From NCBI GenBank assembly GCA_040235415.1, contig JBECKR010000221.1, forward strand, positions 1-9,066: 9,066 bases of DNA. The letters are read 5' to 3'. Origin of the DNA: JBECKR01 sp040235415. GTDB lineage: Bacteria > Acidobacteriota > Polarisedimenticolia > Polarisedimenticolales > Polarisedimenticolaceae. The first letter of the stretch is position 1. Each line of letters starts with the position of its first letter. Shown here in pieces: positions 1 through 7,603 of this stretch. The position numbers and the translations under genes are program-made. A model generated the notes under the pieces. The model had not been told where the DNA came from. It worked only from the letters and a program-made list of their open reading frames with translations, and searched no databases.

Positions 1-600
1 CCGGTCGCCCTCGCGCTCGTCGCCGCGGCGCCGGTCGCTCTCGCCGTCGCGCAGTCCGGCGCGCGGGCGACGCTCCGGCACTACGTCGAGGTCCGCGCAC
101 GCGGGTATACGCAGGGCCACGAGCGGCTCGCGGCGTGGCTGTGCGACGGCCGGGCGCGGCCGGGCGACACGATCGCGCTCATGGACATCGGGATCGTCGG
201 CTACCGCTGCATGGATCAGCGCATCCTCGACGTGACCGGTCTCACCGACCGGCACATCGCGAGGAGCCCGGGCGGGTTCCTCGACAAGCGCTACGATCCG
301 GCGTACGTCCTCGAGCAGGCGCCGCGGTTCGTCGTGTTGACGCTGACCGCGCCGGTCGACCCGGTCGTCCCGCCCGAGGACGGCCAGACGTTCCGTCCGG
401 GGACGCCGATCGAGTCCGAGATCGCCGCGCGGCCGCGGTTCCGCCGGGGCTACCTGCACCCGCGGGCGGCGCCGCCGGACGCCGACTGGCTCGCGAGGCT
501 GGCCGCCTCGACCGGCGCCGAGCGCGTGTTCTGGCACGACTACCCGGGGCGCTACTACCTCCTGGCGGTGTTCGAGCGCGGCCCGGACCCGGGGCCGTAG
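1..600 (+). CDS. 3' part of a probable GT-C membrane glycosyltransferase (5' end outside window)
   Basis: Frame 1 is open from the first base to a TAG at 598-600, giving the last 199 residues of a longer protein. Residues 1-16 are Ala/Val/Leu-rich and look like the end of a transmembrane helix. The rest is a soluble domain. The stretch at residues 60-85 (LMDIGIVGYRCMDQRILDVT, then GLTDRHIA) resembles the extracytoplasmic C-terminal region of ArnT/AftB-like GT-C polyprenyl-phosphate-sugar transferases, where a 'G..GY....-DM.GLTD.HIA' pattern is common. This comes from memory of the family, without alignment. The catalytic N-terminal membrane part is missing, so donor and acceptor cannot be named. 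Met-61 (181) is an internal methionine rather than the start. The 3' end overlaps the convergent carboxypeptidase gene by 46 bp. The reading frame is fairly certain and the function moderately so. Confidence 0.7.
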   Translation, partial: PVALALVAAAPVALAVAQSGARATLRHYVEVRARGYTQGHERLAAWLCDGRARPGDTIALMDIGIVGYRCMDQRILDVTGLTDRHIARSPGGFLDKRYDPAYVLEQAPRFVVLTLTAPVDPVVPPEDGQTFRPGTPIESEIAARPRFRRGYLHPRAAPPDADWLARLAASTGAERVFWHDYPGRYYLLAVFERGPDPGP

Positions 601-2105
601 AACGCCTCGACCTTCGACTCGAGGTAGGCGACGAGCGGAGCGTGGTCGAGCGCGCGGCGGGTGATCCGGCGGCACAGCTCCGCCGCCGGGTAGCGCCGGC
701 CGTGGGCGTGGACGTGCTCGCGCAGCCAGCGAAGCAGCGGCGCGAACTCGCCGTGCGCGATGCCGTCCTCGAGATCGGGGTTCGCGTCCCGTGCCGCCTC
801 CCAGAGCTGCGCGGCGTACAGGTTGCCGAGGGTGTAGGTCGGGAAGTAACCGATCGCGCCCATCGACCAGTGGATGTCCTGGAGGCAGCCGCGGCGGTCG
901 TCCGCGACCTCGAGGCCGAGGTCGCCGCGCACGCGGTCGTTCCACGCCCCGGGCAGGTCGGCGACCGCGAGGTCGCCGCGGAGCATCGCGCGCTCGAGGT
1001 CGAACCGCAGCATGATGTGGAGGTTGTAGGTCACCTCGTCGCTCTCGACCCGGATCGGCCCCGGCTCCACGACGTTGACGGCGGCGTGCAGCGCGTCGGC
1101 CTCGAGCCCGGCGGCCGCGCCCGACAGCAGCCGCCGGACGTGCGGCGCCGCCCAGGCCCAGAACGCCCGCGACCGGCCGACCTGGTTCTCCCACAGGCGC
1201 GACTGGCTCTCGTGGATCCCGAGGCTCGCCGCCTCCGCCAGGGGGTGGCCGGCCAGCCGGTCCTTGGGCAGCCCCTGCTCGTAGAGGCCGTGACCGACCT
1301 CGTGCAGGGTGGATCCGAGGGCGTCGAGGAACTCGTCGTCGCGGTAGCGCGTCGTGATCCGGGTGTCGCCGGGAGCCACCCCCTCGGTGAACGGGTGGGT
1401 CGAGACGTCGAGCCGCCCGGCGTCGAAGTCGAACCCGACCGCGGCGGCCACGAAGCGGTTGAGCTCGCGCTGGCGCTCGACCGGGACCGCGACGCGGCAC
1501 GGCGCTTTCGAGGGGCCGTCGCCGGCCTCCCGGACGCTCCGGATCAGCCGGACCAGGGCGTCCCGGAGCGGCGCGAACAGACGCTCGACGCCGCTCGCGC
1601 GCATGCCGGGCTCGAACTCGTCGAGCAGCGCGTCATAGCCCTCGCCGCCCTCCGGCGCCCCGAGGCAGGCCGCCTTGCGCCGCGCGAGCCCGACCTGGCG
1701 CTCGAGCCACGGCCGGAACGCCTCGAAATCGCTCTCGGCGCGGGCCCGCTTCCAGGCTTCGAGCGCCCGCGACGACGTCTCCGAGAGCTCGCGCACGAGG
1801 TCGGACGGGAGCTTCGCGGCGCGCTCGATGTCGCGGCGGATCTCGCGCAGGTCGGCGCGGCGCGCGTCCTCGGCCCCGAGCTCGGGGTCGGCCTCGCAGG
1901 CCGCGACCGACTCGGTCAGGCGGGGGTCGATGATGCGGTCGTGCGCCAGGGTCGCGACGAGCGCGAGCTCCTCGGCGCGGAACTCGGCGGCGCGCGGCGG
2001 CATCATCGTCTCCTGGTCCCAGCCGAGCAGGGTGCCGATCGACTTCAGCCGGGCGATTTCGCGAAGCCGGGCGTCGAGCTCGTTCCACACCGTCGGGGTC
2101 GTCAT
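555..2105 (-). CDS. M32 family metallocarboxypeptidase (carboxypeptidase Taq type)
   Basis: Zinc metallopeptidase predicted to remove C-terminal residues from peptides in the cytoplasm; there is no signal peptide. The product is 516 aa, close to the usual ~500 of family M32, and every hallmark motif appears in order: HPF (237-239), DTRIT (247-251), the zinc-binding HEVGH (268-272), HESQ (298-301, Glu-299 the expected third zinc ligand), IRVESD (351-356, usually I/VRxxAD) and GCLQDIHW (406-413). It should therefore be intact and active. The ATG at 2105 was chosen because GGGAGGAGG (2112-2120) lies 6 nt upstream and the protein then begins MTTPTVWNEL, as in relatives. The frame stays open to 2267, but that extension has no family resemblance. 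The gene is divergent from the acyl-CoA synthetase gene, and its last 46 bp overlap the glycosyltransferase gene. Peptide scavenging or turnover is the likely role. Confidence 0.95.
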   Translation of the reverse strand: MTTPTVWNELDARLREIARLKSIGTLLGWDQETMMPPRAAEFRAEELALVATLAHDRIIDPRLTESVAACEADPELGAEDARRADLREIRRDIERAAKLPSDLVRELSETSSRALEAWKRARAESDFEAFRPWLERQVGLARRKAACLGAPEGGEGYDALLDEFEPGMRASGVERLFAPLRDALVRLIRSVREAGDGPSKAPCRVAVPVERQRELNRFVAAAVGFDFDAGRLDVSTHPFTEGVAPGDTRITTRYRDDEFLDALGSTLHEVGHGLYEQGLPKDRLAGHPLAEAASLGIHESQSRLWENQVGRSRAFWAWAAPHVRRLLSGAAAGLEADALHAAVNVVEPGPIRVESDEVTYNLHIMLRFDLERAMLRGDLAVADLPGAWNDRVRGDLGLEVADDRRGCLQDIHWSMGAIGYFPTYTLGNLYAAQLWEAARDANPDLEDGIAHGEFAPLLRWLREHVHAHGRRYPAAELCRRITRRALDHAPLVAYLESKVEAFYGPGSGPRSNTARR

Positions 2106-2111
2106 GAGAGG

Positions 2112-2120
2112 CCTCCTCCC
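2112..2120 (-). promoter_or_regulatory. Shine-Dalgarno of the carboxypeptidase gene
   Basis: On the minus strand GGGAGGAGG stands 6 nt before the ATG at 2105. It decides this start against the longer open frame that continues to 2267. Confidence 0.8.
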
Positions 2121-2189
2121 GCGCGCGGCGGTCGCGCTAGAGGGTACACGGCGCTCCACCCGCTCGGACCGAATCCGTGGCGAATCGGG

Positions 2190-2229
2190 CGATGTGGGCG
2201 GGAGAAACATGGCAGAATCGGTCACATCG
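2190..2229. promoter_or_regulatory. Inverted repeat in the divergent intergenic region, possible operator
   Basis: CGATGTG (2190-2196) is matched by its reverse complement CACATCG (2223-2229) with a 26-nt spacer. Pairing extends to 9 of 10 positions if one mismatch is allowed. It sits between the divergent carboxypeptidase and acyl-CoA synthetase starts, just upstream of the latter's ribosome binding site, where a dimeric regulator could act on one or both genes. No convincing -35/-10 pair was found around it. A 7-bp repeat can also occur by chance. Confidence 0.25.
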
Positions 2230-2242
2230 ACCGAGCAGCGCG

Positions 2243-2247
2243 GGAGG
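2243..2247 (+). promoter_or_regulatory. Shine-Dalgarno deciding a TTG start for the acyl-CoA synthetase
   Basis: GGAGG (within GGGAGGTG) lies 7 nt before the TTG at 2255. The nearby ATG at 2209 is in another frame, and the in-frame upstream ATG at 2177 would add 26 residues without family resemblance. This makes TTG the most likely start. Confidence 0.75.
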
Positions 2248-2254
2248 TGCCCCC

Positions 2255-4036
2255 TTGAGCGACTCATCGATCTACGCGATGTTCCACCGGATCGTCTCGA
2301 ACCGGCCCGACGGCGTCGGCTATCGCACGAAGCGCGGCGGCGCCTGGGTCGACGTCACCTGGCGGGAGACCGAGGACACGGTCCGCCGGATCGCGCGGTC
2401 CCTGATCGCGCTCGGAGCGAAGCACGGCGACCGGATCTGCATCCTCGCCGACACGCGGATCGAGTGGATGGAGTGCGACCTCGGCATCACGACCTGCGGC
2501 GGCGCGACGGTCGGGATCTATCCGTCGAGCCTCGCCGAGGACTGTGCGTACATCATCGAGCACTGCGACGCCGACATCGTCATCGTCGAGAACGACGATC
2601 AGCTCCGCAAGCTGACGACCGTCCGGAATGACATCCCGCGCGTCCGCCACTTCGTCATGATCGACGGCGCCGACGACGACGCGCACGGCGTGCTGTCGTG
2701 GGCGACGTTCCTCGAGCGCGGATCGGGCGTTCCGGACGCCGATCTCGACGCCCGCATCGCCGCGATCGGCCGGGACGACCTCGCGTCCCTGGTGTACACC
2801 TCCGGGACGACCGGCGTGCCCAAGGGCGCCATGATCACGCACGGCAACATGCTGTTCTCCTCGGAGTCGGCGACGGGGTGTCTCCAGGTTCTGGACGGGG
2901 ACAGCACGCTCCTGTTCCTGCCGCTCGCGCACGTTTTCGCGCGTCTCATCGCCTACGTCTCGATGCGCAACGACGTCACGCTCGCGTTCGCCGAGAGCAT
3001 CCAGAAGGTCGCCGAGAACCTGCGCGAGGTTCGCCCGCACTACATCGCGAGCGTGCCTCGCATCTTCGAGAAGGTCTACGACAAGATCCTCGCCGGCGTG
3101 CACGAGGCCGGCGGCCTCAAGGCCAAGCTGTTCTTCTGGGCGCTCGGGGTCGGCACTCGGGTCAGCCGGCTGCGGCAGGACGGGAAGCCGGTCCCGGCCT
3201 TCCTGGGGATGAAGTACGCGCTCGCGACCCGCCTGGTGTTCCACAAGATCCAGGCCGCGCTCGGCGGCCAGCTGCGCTGGGCGGTCTCGGGCGCGGCGCC
3301 GCTCAACAAGACGATCGCGGAGTTCTTCCACGCCTGCGGCATCCTGATCTTGGAAGGCCTCGGAATGACCGAGAACACCTCCTTCACGAACGTCAACCGC
3401 TACGACAACAACAAGTTCGGTACCGTCGGGCCGGTCGGCCCGGGGATCGAGATGAAGCTCGCGGACGACGGCGAGATCCTGTTCCGCGGCCCGAACGTCA
3501 TGAAGGGCTACTTCAAGAACCCGGAGGCGACCGCCGAGACGATCGATCCCGACGGCTGGCTGTACACCGGCGACATCGGCGAGATCGACGCCGACGGCTT
3601 CCTCAAGATCACCGACCGCAAGAAGGACCTCATCATCACCGCCGGCGGCAAGAACGTCGCCCCGCAGCGGATCGAGCAGTTCCTCAAGATGTCGCGCTAC
3701 GTCAGCGCCGCGATGGCGTACGGCGACCGCCGCAAGTTCATCACGGCGCTCGTGACGCTCGATCCGGAGCAGGCGCCGGCCTGGGCGAAGGCGCACGGCC
3801 TCGATCCGGACCCGGCGCACCTCCACGAGCGCCCGGAGATCGTCGGGCTCATCGAGAGCGAGATCGCGGCCGCGAACCAGAAGCTCGCGTCCTACGAGAG
3901 CGTCAAGAAGTTCCGGATCGTCCCGGGCGACTTCACCGTCGAGTCCGGCGACCTCACGCCGACCCTCAAGCTCAAGCGCAAGGTCGTGACCGCGAAGTAC
4001 CAGGACCTCATCGACCGGATGTACGCGGAAGCGTGA
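2255..4036 (+). CDS. Long-chain fatty acid-CoA ligase (AMP-binding, FadD15-like)
   Basis: ANL-superfamily enzyme that activates a fatty acid with ATP to an acyl-adenylate and transfers it to CoA, feeding beta-oxidation or lipid synthesis. It is probably cytoplasmic and membrane-associated. The product is 593 aa, about the usual size. Motifs in order: phosphate-binding loop YTSGTTGVPKG (181-191), PLAHVFAR (223-230), GLGMTENTS (368-376), YTGD (437-440), hinge region DRKKDLIITAGGKNV (454-468) and the C-terminal LTPTLKLKRK with the expected catalytic Lys at 572. The 'AHVFAR' and 'GGKNVAPQRIE' forms are typical of FadD15-like long-chain enzymes. The TTG start at 2255 was chosen for its GGAGG 7 nt upstream; the protein then begins MSDSSIYAMF. 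The symporter gene starts 7 bp after the stop, so the two are probably co-transcribed. The exact chain-length preference cannot be read from sequence. Confidence 0.93.
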   Translation: MSDSSIYAMFHRIVSNRPDGVGYRTKRGGAWVDVTWRETEDTVRRIARSLIALGAKHGDRICILADTRIEWMECDLGITTCGGATVGIYPSSLAEDCAYIIEHCDADIVIVENDDQLRKLTTVRNDIPRVRHFVMIDGADDDAHGVLSWATFLERGSGVPDADLDARIAAIGRDDLASLVYTSGTTGVPKGAMITHGNMLFSSESATGCLQVLDGDSTLLFLPLAHVFARLIAYVSMRNDVTLAFAESIQKVAENLREVRPHYIASVPRIFEKVYDKILAGVHEAGGLKAKLFFWALGVGTRVSRLRQDGKPVPAFLGMKYALATRLVFHKIQAALGGQLRWAVSGAAPLNKTIAEFFHACGILILEGLGMTENTSFTNVNRYDNNKFGTVGPVGPGIEMKLADDGEILFRGPNVMKGYFKNPEATAETIDPDGWLYTGDIGEIDADGFLKITDRKKDLIITAGGKNVAPQRIEQFLKMSRYVSAAMAYGDRRKFITALVTLDPEQAPAWAKAHGLDPDPAHLHERPEIVGLIESEIAAANQKLASYESVKKFRIVPGDFTVESGDLTPTLKLKRKVVTAKYQDLIDRMYAEA

Positions 4037-4043
4037 CCGCGGG

Positions 4044-5366
<1,323 letters not shown>

Positions 5367-5382
5367 GGAACGAAGACCCACG

Positions 5383-5405
5383 CGCCGGGAGTCTACGTTC
5401 CGGCG
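5383..5405. terminator. Weak hairpin between convergent genes, possible terminator
   Basis: CGCCGG (5383-5388) and CCGGCG (5400-5405) can pair around an 11-nt loop in the 57-bp gap between the symporter stop (5366) and the convergent cysteine-rich gene (ends 5424). The position suits a bidirectional terminator, but the stem is short and no T-run follows on either strand. Confidence 0.25.
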
Positions 5406-5423
5406 GGATTCGTGTCGCCGCGG

Positions 5424-6008
5424 CTAGAACCCGATGACGCAGCAGCTCTGGCCCGGGAGGTGGCAATTGCAGTAGCTCCACGGACCGATCGTTCCACAGA
5501 CGTAGTTCTGGCAGCTCGTGCAGACCGGAATCGAACTACACGATCCTGTGTTCAGGTTATACGAAACCGCCAGAGAACGGATATCCTCGGATGCTCCGGA
5601 TACGTCGAGCCAACCGGACAGTTCGTAATTGACGTACTCGATCGCACTGATCCCCCCCGAGACAACGATGGGGGCGGAGACCGCCTGTTCTGAGACGAAC
5701 GCGATCTCGCTTGATACGTCAATTTGGTTCGCCGCGTCCGCGAGCCACTCGCGCGCAGCCGCTGCGAGATCGTCCCACGACGTCCCGTCCGGAGTGGTCA
5801 CGAGCACGTCGTAACCGCCTTCCGTCCGCTCCTGCACGAACATCGGGATCAAGCCAAGCTGTTCGACGCAGCTCTGGTTGATTGTGATCTCGGAGGATTG
5901 TCCACTGATGTACCGAGTGCAATCGTCTGCGTGTGCTGCGAGCCCCCCGAACGCGACCGCGGTACTCGACACCATAGTGACCAGAATGCCACGAGTCATT
6001 CGTCTCAT
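5424..6008 (-). CDS. Secreted protein with a cysteine-rich C-terminus, function unknown
   Basis: I do not recognise this 194-aa protein. It has a clear Sec signal peptide: basic start MRRMTRG, hydrophobic core, and probable cleavage after AAHA (residue 27), leaving about 167 residues outside the cytoplasm. Residues 28-150 are soluble, with Cys-30 and Cys-47, an acidic helix around 78-95 and beta-like stretches. The tail (157-194) carries eight cysteines at 157, 163, 166, 171, 180, 182, 189 and 190, ending CCVIGF. With ten cysteines in total, a disulfide-knotted domain or metal site is plausible. The start overlaps the stop of the preceding gene (ATGA), and AAGGAG (6017-6022) lies 8 nt upstream, inside that gene, so translation is coupled. 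G+C is well below the flanks (52% in 5521-5580), suggesting acquisition. A role as toxin, structural coat or binding protein cannot be decided. Confidence 0.75.
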   Translation of the reverse strand: MRRMTRGILVTMVSSTAVAFGGLAAHADDCTRYISGQSSEITINQSCVEQLGLIPMFVQERTEGGYDVLVTTPDGTSWDDLAAAAREWLADAANQIDVSSEIAFVSEQAVSAPIVVSGGISAIEYVNYELSGWLDVSGASEDIRSLAVSYNLNTGSCSSIPVCTSCQNYVCGTIGPWSYCNCHLPGQSCCVIGF

Positions 6009-7273
6009 TTTCGATTCTCCTTCTTCGAACCCTCGGAGTTCTGATCGTTCATCACCGTCGGCTCTTCCGCGTGTCGCCTGGATCCCGCCCCGTACGCCGA
6101 GAGAAGCGAGATCAATCCGCGACGCACAGCGATGCGGTTCACCTCCCTGTCTCGCTCAATCGAGTCCGCTCGAGGATGCCGAGACTTCCACTCGTTGATT
6201 CGCGCGGTCAGGTCGCGGAACGCCGCGACTATGCTAAGGGCTTCCGGATCCTGGCTCGCACGCGCGTCCTTCCAGGCCTGCGTGAACGCCCTGGCGAGCG
6301 GATGCCAGGCGTGAGTGTGGACCTCGAGGAATCGCGTCGAATGCCCGCTCGGCGATGCGTCGCGAGGTTCCGCGTCCGCCTCGCGATTCCCCGAGTGCTC
6401 GGACTCCGCATCGCACGTGTAGAATAGGTTCTCCTCGGATCCCGACTCAGGGCGGTTCGGCACGACATTTCGTTTGCTTCTCTCCTCGACGAGCATGCGG
6501 AGCATCTCTCGGGCGACATCGGTCGGTTCGATGCGGGCCGTCGCCGCAAGTTGCTGCAATCCGAACGCCATCGCGACCTTGTCGACCAATTGAAACGTGC
6601 CCCAAGCTTCCGTAGAGAGTGCGTCTTTGGCGACTTGCCTTGACGCAGCGCGCTCGAAGCCGCGGTAGGCAACGACGAACGGCATCCAATCGCCGGAATA
6701 CCCGCGCGCCCGAACGATCTCGCCGATGCGCCGCTCTTCTTGCTCCGCGTCCTCGATTCCCTCGCCGTCTACTCCAAGAGAAGCAGTGGCTTCTGTCCCG
6801 CTACCGGGCGTCGACTGACACCGCGCAAAGCCAACGAGCAGGCGAGCCCGGGCAGAGACGTTCCAGCTGTCGAAGTACACATCGAGCGTGTTGGGCATCA
6901 TCGGGTCGAAGGTCGACGACGATACGACGAAGTGATCCCGATACCAGCCTCCCACAAAGAGCGGTGACGGGAATCCCGGATCGCCCGGCCGCAGCACCGG
7001 GGCCGCGCGCACTCTTGCAGCAAGTTCGGCGACCGACGGAACCGCGGCGTCGGGTGGGGGCACCGCGCGCTTCGCGTGCTCCGTAGCCCCGGCCGCCGCC
7101 TGGGCGACCGCCGCCGCCATCCCCAGCGAGACCAGGAATCCCGTCGTCGGAAGGAACGAGATTCGTCGGCCGGGCGTCGGTGTCAATCTCGTGCCCGTCG
7201 GCCGTGATGGCCCGCCACTCGAACCGGTCGACGTTTCCGTGCTGATCCGGACTTGACTGGAAGAGGACGGCAC
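6005..7273 (-). CDS. Unknown protein with one N-terminal hydrophobic segment, first gene of a two-gene operon
   Basis: Not recognised as any family. From the GTG at 7273 the product is 422 aa: a Ser/Thr/Arg-rich leader (1-37), one hydrophobic stretch (about 38-63, from ISFLPTTGFLV on) ending Ala-rich, which may be a long signal peptide or membrane anchor, then a soluble region. Visible pieces are FVGGWYRDHFVVSS (about 106-119), a helical stretch around GTFQLVDKVAMAFGLQQLAA (225-244), only two cysteines (152, 287), a His cluster VHTHAWHP (318-325) and a very polar, Lys-rich end. GTG was chosen because AAGGAG (7280-7285) stands 6 nt upstream. An in-frame ATG at 7354 would add 27 residues rich in rare codons (AGG, AGA, AAA, TAT) and has AGGAG at a poor 12-nt distance, yet it remains possible. 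The stop overlaps the start of the cysteine-rich secreted gene (ATGA), so both products are probably made together and exported. Confidence 0.7.
   Translation of the reverse strand: MPSSSSQVRISTETSTGSSGGPSRPTGTRLTPTPGRRISFLPTTGFLVSLGMAAAVAQAAAGATEHAKRAVPPPDAAVPSVAELAARVRAAPVLRPGDPGFPSPLFVGGWYRDHFVVSSSTFDPMMPNTLDVYFDSWNVSARARLLVGFARCQSTPGSGTEATASLGVDGEGIEDAEQEERRIGEIVRARGYSGDWMPFVVAYRGFERAASRQVAKDALSTEAWGTFQLVDKVAMAFGLQQLAATARIEPTDVAREMLRMLVEERSKRNVVPNRPESGSEENLFYTCDAESEHSGNREADAEPRDASPSGHSTRFLEVHTHAWHPLARAFTQAWKDARASQDPEALSIVAAFRDLTARINEWKSRHPRADSIERDREVNRIAVRRGLISLLSAYGAGSRRHAEEPTVMNDQNSEGSKKENRK
6017..6022 (-). promoter_or_regulatory. Shine-Dalgarno of the cysteine-rich gene, inside the upstream gene
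   Basis: AAGGAG lies 8 nt before the ATG at 6008, within the last codons of the preceding gene, whose TGA overlaps this ATG. This arrangement supports translational coupling of the pair. Confidence 0.7.
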
Positions 7274-7279
7274 TCTGCG

Positions 7280-7285
7280 CTCCTT
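7280..7285 (-). promoter_or_regulatory. Shine-Dalgarno supporting the GTG start at 7273
   Basis: AAGGAG lies 6 nt before GTG 7273 on the minus strand, better placed than the AGGAG (7367-7371) that stands 12 nt before ATG 7354. It is the reason for preferring the shorter protein. Confidence 0.5.
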
Positions 7286-7375
7286 GGGTCGGCGCGGAGC
7301 ATGCTGCGACGAAGCGACATAGGATTTGCGCGACCGCGCCGTGTTCCTGGGCATTGCATACGCGGACTCCTGAAA

Positions 7376-7439
7376 TTCGTCAATCTACTTTCGTAATAAG
7401 CTTCTGAAAATGTCGCCGCATCATCAATAATATTGGATC
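7376..7439 (-). promoter_or_regulatory. AT-rich stretch, putative promoter of the unknown two-gene operon
   Basis: The G+C content is 33% in 7381-7440, the lowest I counted in the window. On the minus strand TTTTCA (7405-7410) and TAGATT (7382-7387) are separated by 17 nt and match the -35/-10 consensus at 4 of 6 positions each. A second -10-like TATTAT (7427-7432) lacks a good -35. Either would give a leader to the start at 7354 or 7273. It is a plausible promoter by position and composition only. Confidence 0.35.
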
Positions 7440-7528
7440 TCACCGTTGACGATGCGGCGACCGCTCCGGTCGTAGGACGATCGCCGCTCGGTAGAACGGA
7501 ATGGTTCGAGCGACGCGCGCGGCGCGGT
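7440..7528 (-). pseudogene. Remnant of a CHAT protease C-terminus, frameshifted
   Basis: On the minus strand this stretch repeats the end of the intact CHAT gene at 8370. Bases 7474-7516 align with 8389-8430 at about 36 of 43 positions. The intact ARRSDHPFYWAAFV becomes ARRSNH, then one inserted base, then PFYRAAIV. Several differences are silent third-position changes (CGC/CGT, CAC/CAT), as expected for a decaying coding copy. After the shift the frame closes with TGA at 7440-7442. Upstream of about 7528 I cannot follow any CHAT sequence, so only about 20-25 codons survive and the catalytic residues are gone. The conserved Trp of 'HPFYWAAF' is Arg here. The fragment abuts and slightly overlaps the symporter remnant on the other strand. 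Confidence 0.6.
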
Positions 7529-7580
7529 CCTCGTCGCCAAGAGCGAGGGCGAAACGCCGCTTTCGAGGGGCGAGGCGGAC
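7508..7580 (+). pseudogene. Remnant of a second DAACS symporter C-terminus
   Basis: In frame with AGC at 7509 the plus strand reads SDARGAVLVAKSEGETPLS, against SDSCGAVVIARSEGETPLS at the end of the intact symporter (residues 413-431). At DNA level 7508-7565 matches 5280-5337 at about 48 of 58 positions, and most of the differences in the SEGETPLS part are third-codon transitions. It is therefore a diverged paralogous copy of coding sequence. A recent exact duplication or chance similarity would not give this pattern. The Asp equivalent to the sodium-binding GltPh D405 is kept. Upstream of 7508 the similarity stops (a TGG can be aligned only with extra bases), so the transporter body is missing. 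The piece sits between the CHAT remnant and the lipoprotein stop at 7597. Confidence 0.65.
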
Positions 7581-7586
7581 GGACGG

Positions 7587-7603
7587 CCGCTGCAGTTCAG
7601 CGG
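7587..7603 (-). terminator. Small hairpin over the lipoprotein stop codon
   Basis: CCGCTG (7587-7592) and CAGCGG (7598-7603) can pair around a 5-nt loop, spanning the TGA at 7597-7599. The stem is short and no T-run follows, so a terminator role is weakly supported. Confidence 0.2.

Noticed and set aside
2209..2254. ATG at 2209 preceded by GGGAGA as start of the acyl-CoA synthetase
   Set aside because: The frame is wrong for the enzyme. The TTG at 2255 is in frame and has its own GGAGG.
135..2258. Long open plus-strand frame (about 707 codons) across the carboxypeptidase gene
   Set aside because: It is antisense to a gene with all M32 motifs, its product is an Arg/Glu/Val-rich shuffle without domains, and G+C-rich codons keep such frames free of stops.
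7183..7443. Small minus-strand frame of 86 codons starting MRSNIIDD
   Set aside because: It overlaps the proposed promoter and the start of the larger gene in another frame. Its second half is basic low-complexity, and AGGAG at 7 nt from an internal ATG (7359) is the only support.
5367..7596. Insertion sequence or integrative element with terminal inverted repeats or attachment sites
   Set aside because: I found no transposase, integrase, tRNA end or matching terminal inverted repeats at the edges of the low-G+C region. The only flanking similarity is the transporter 3' end.
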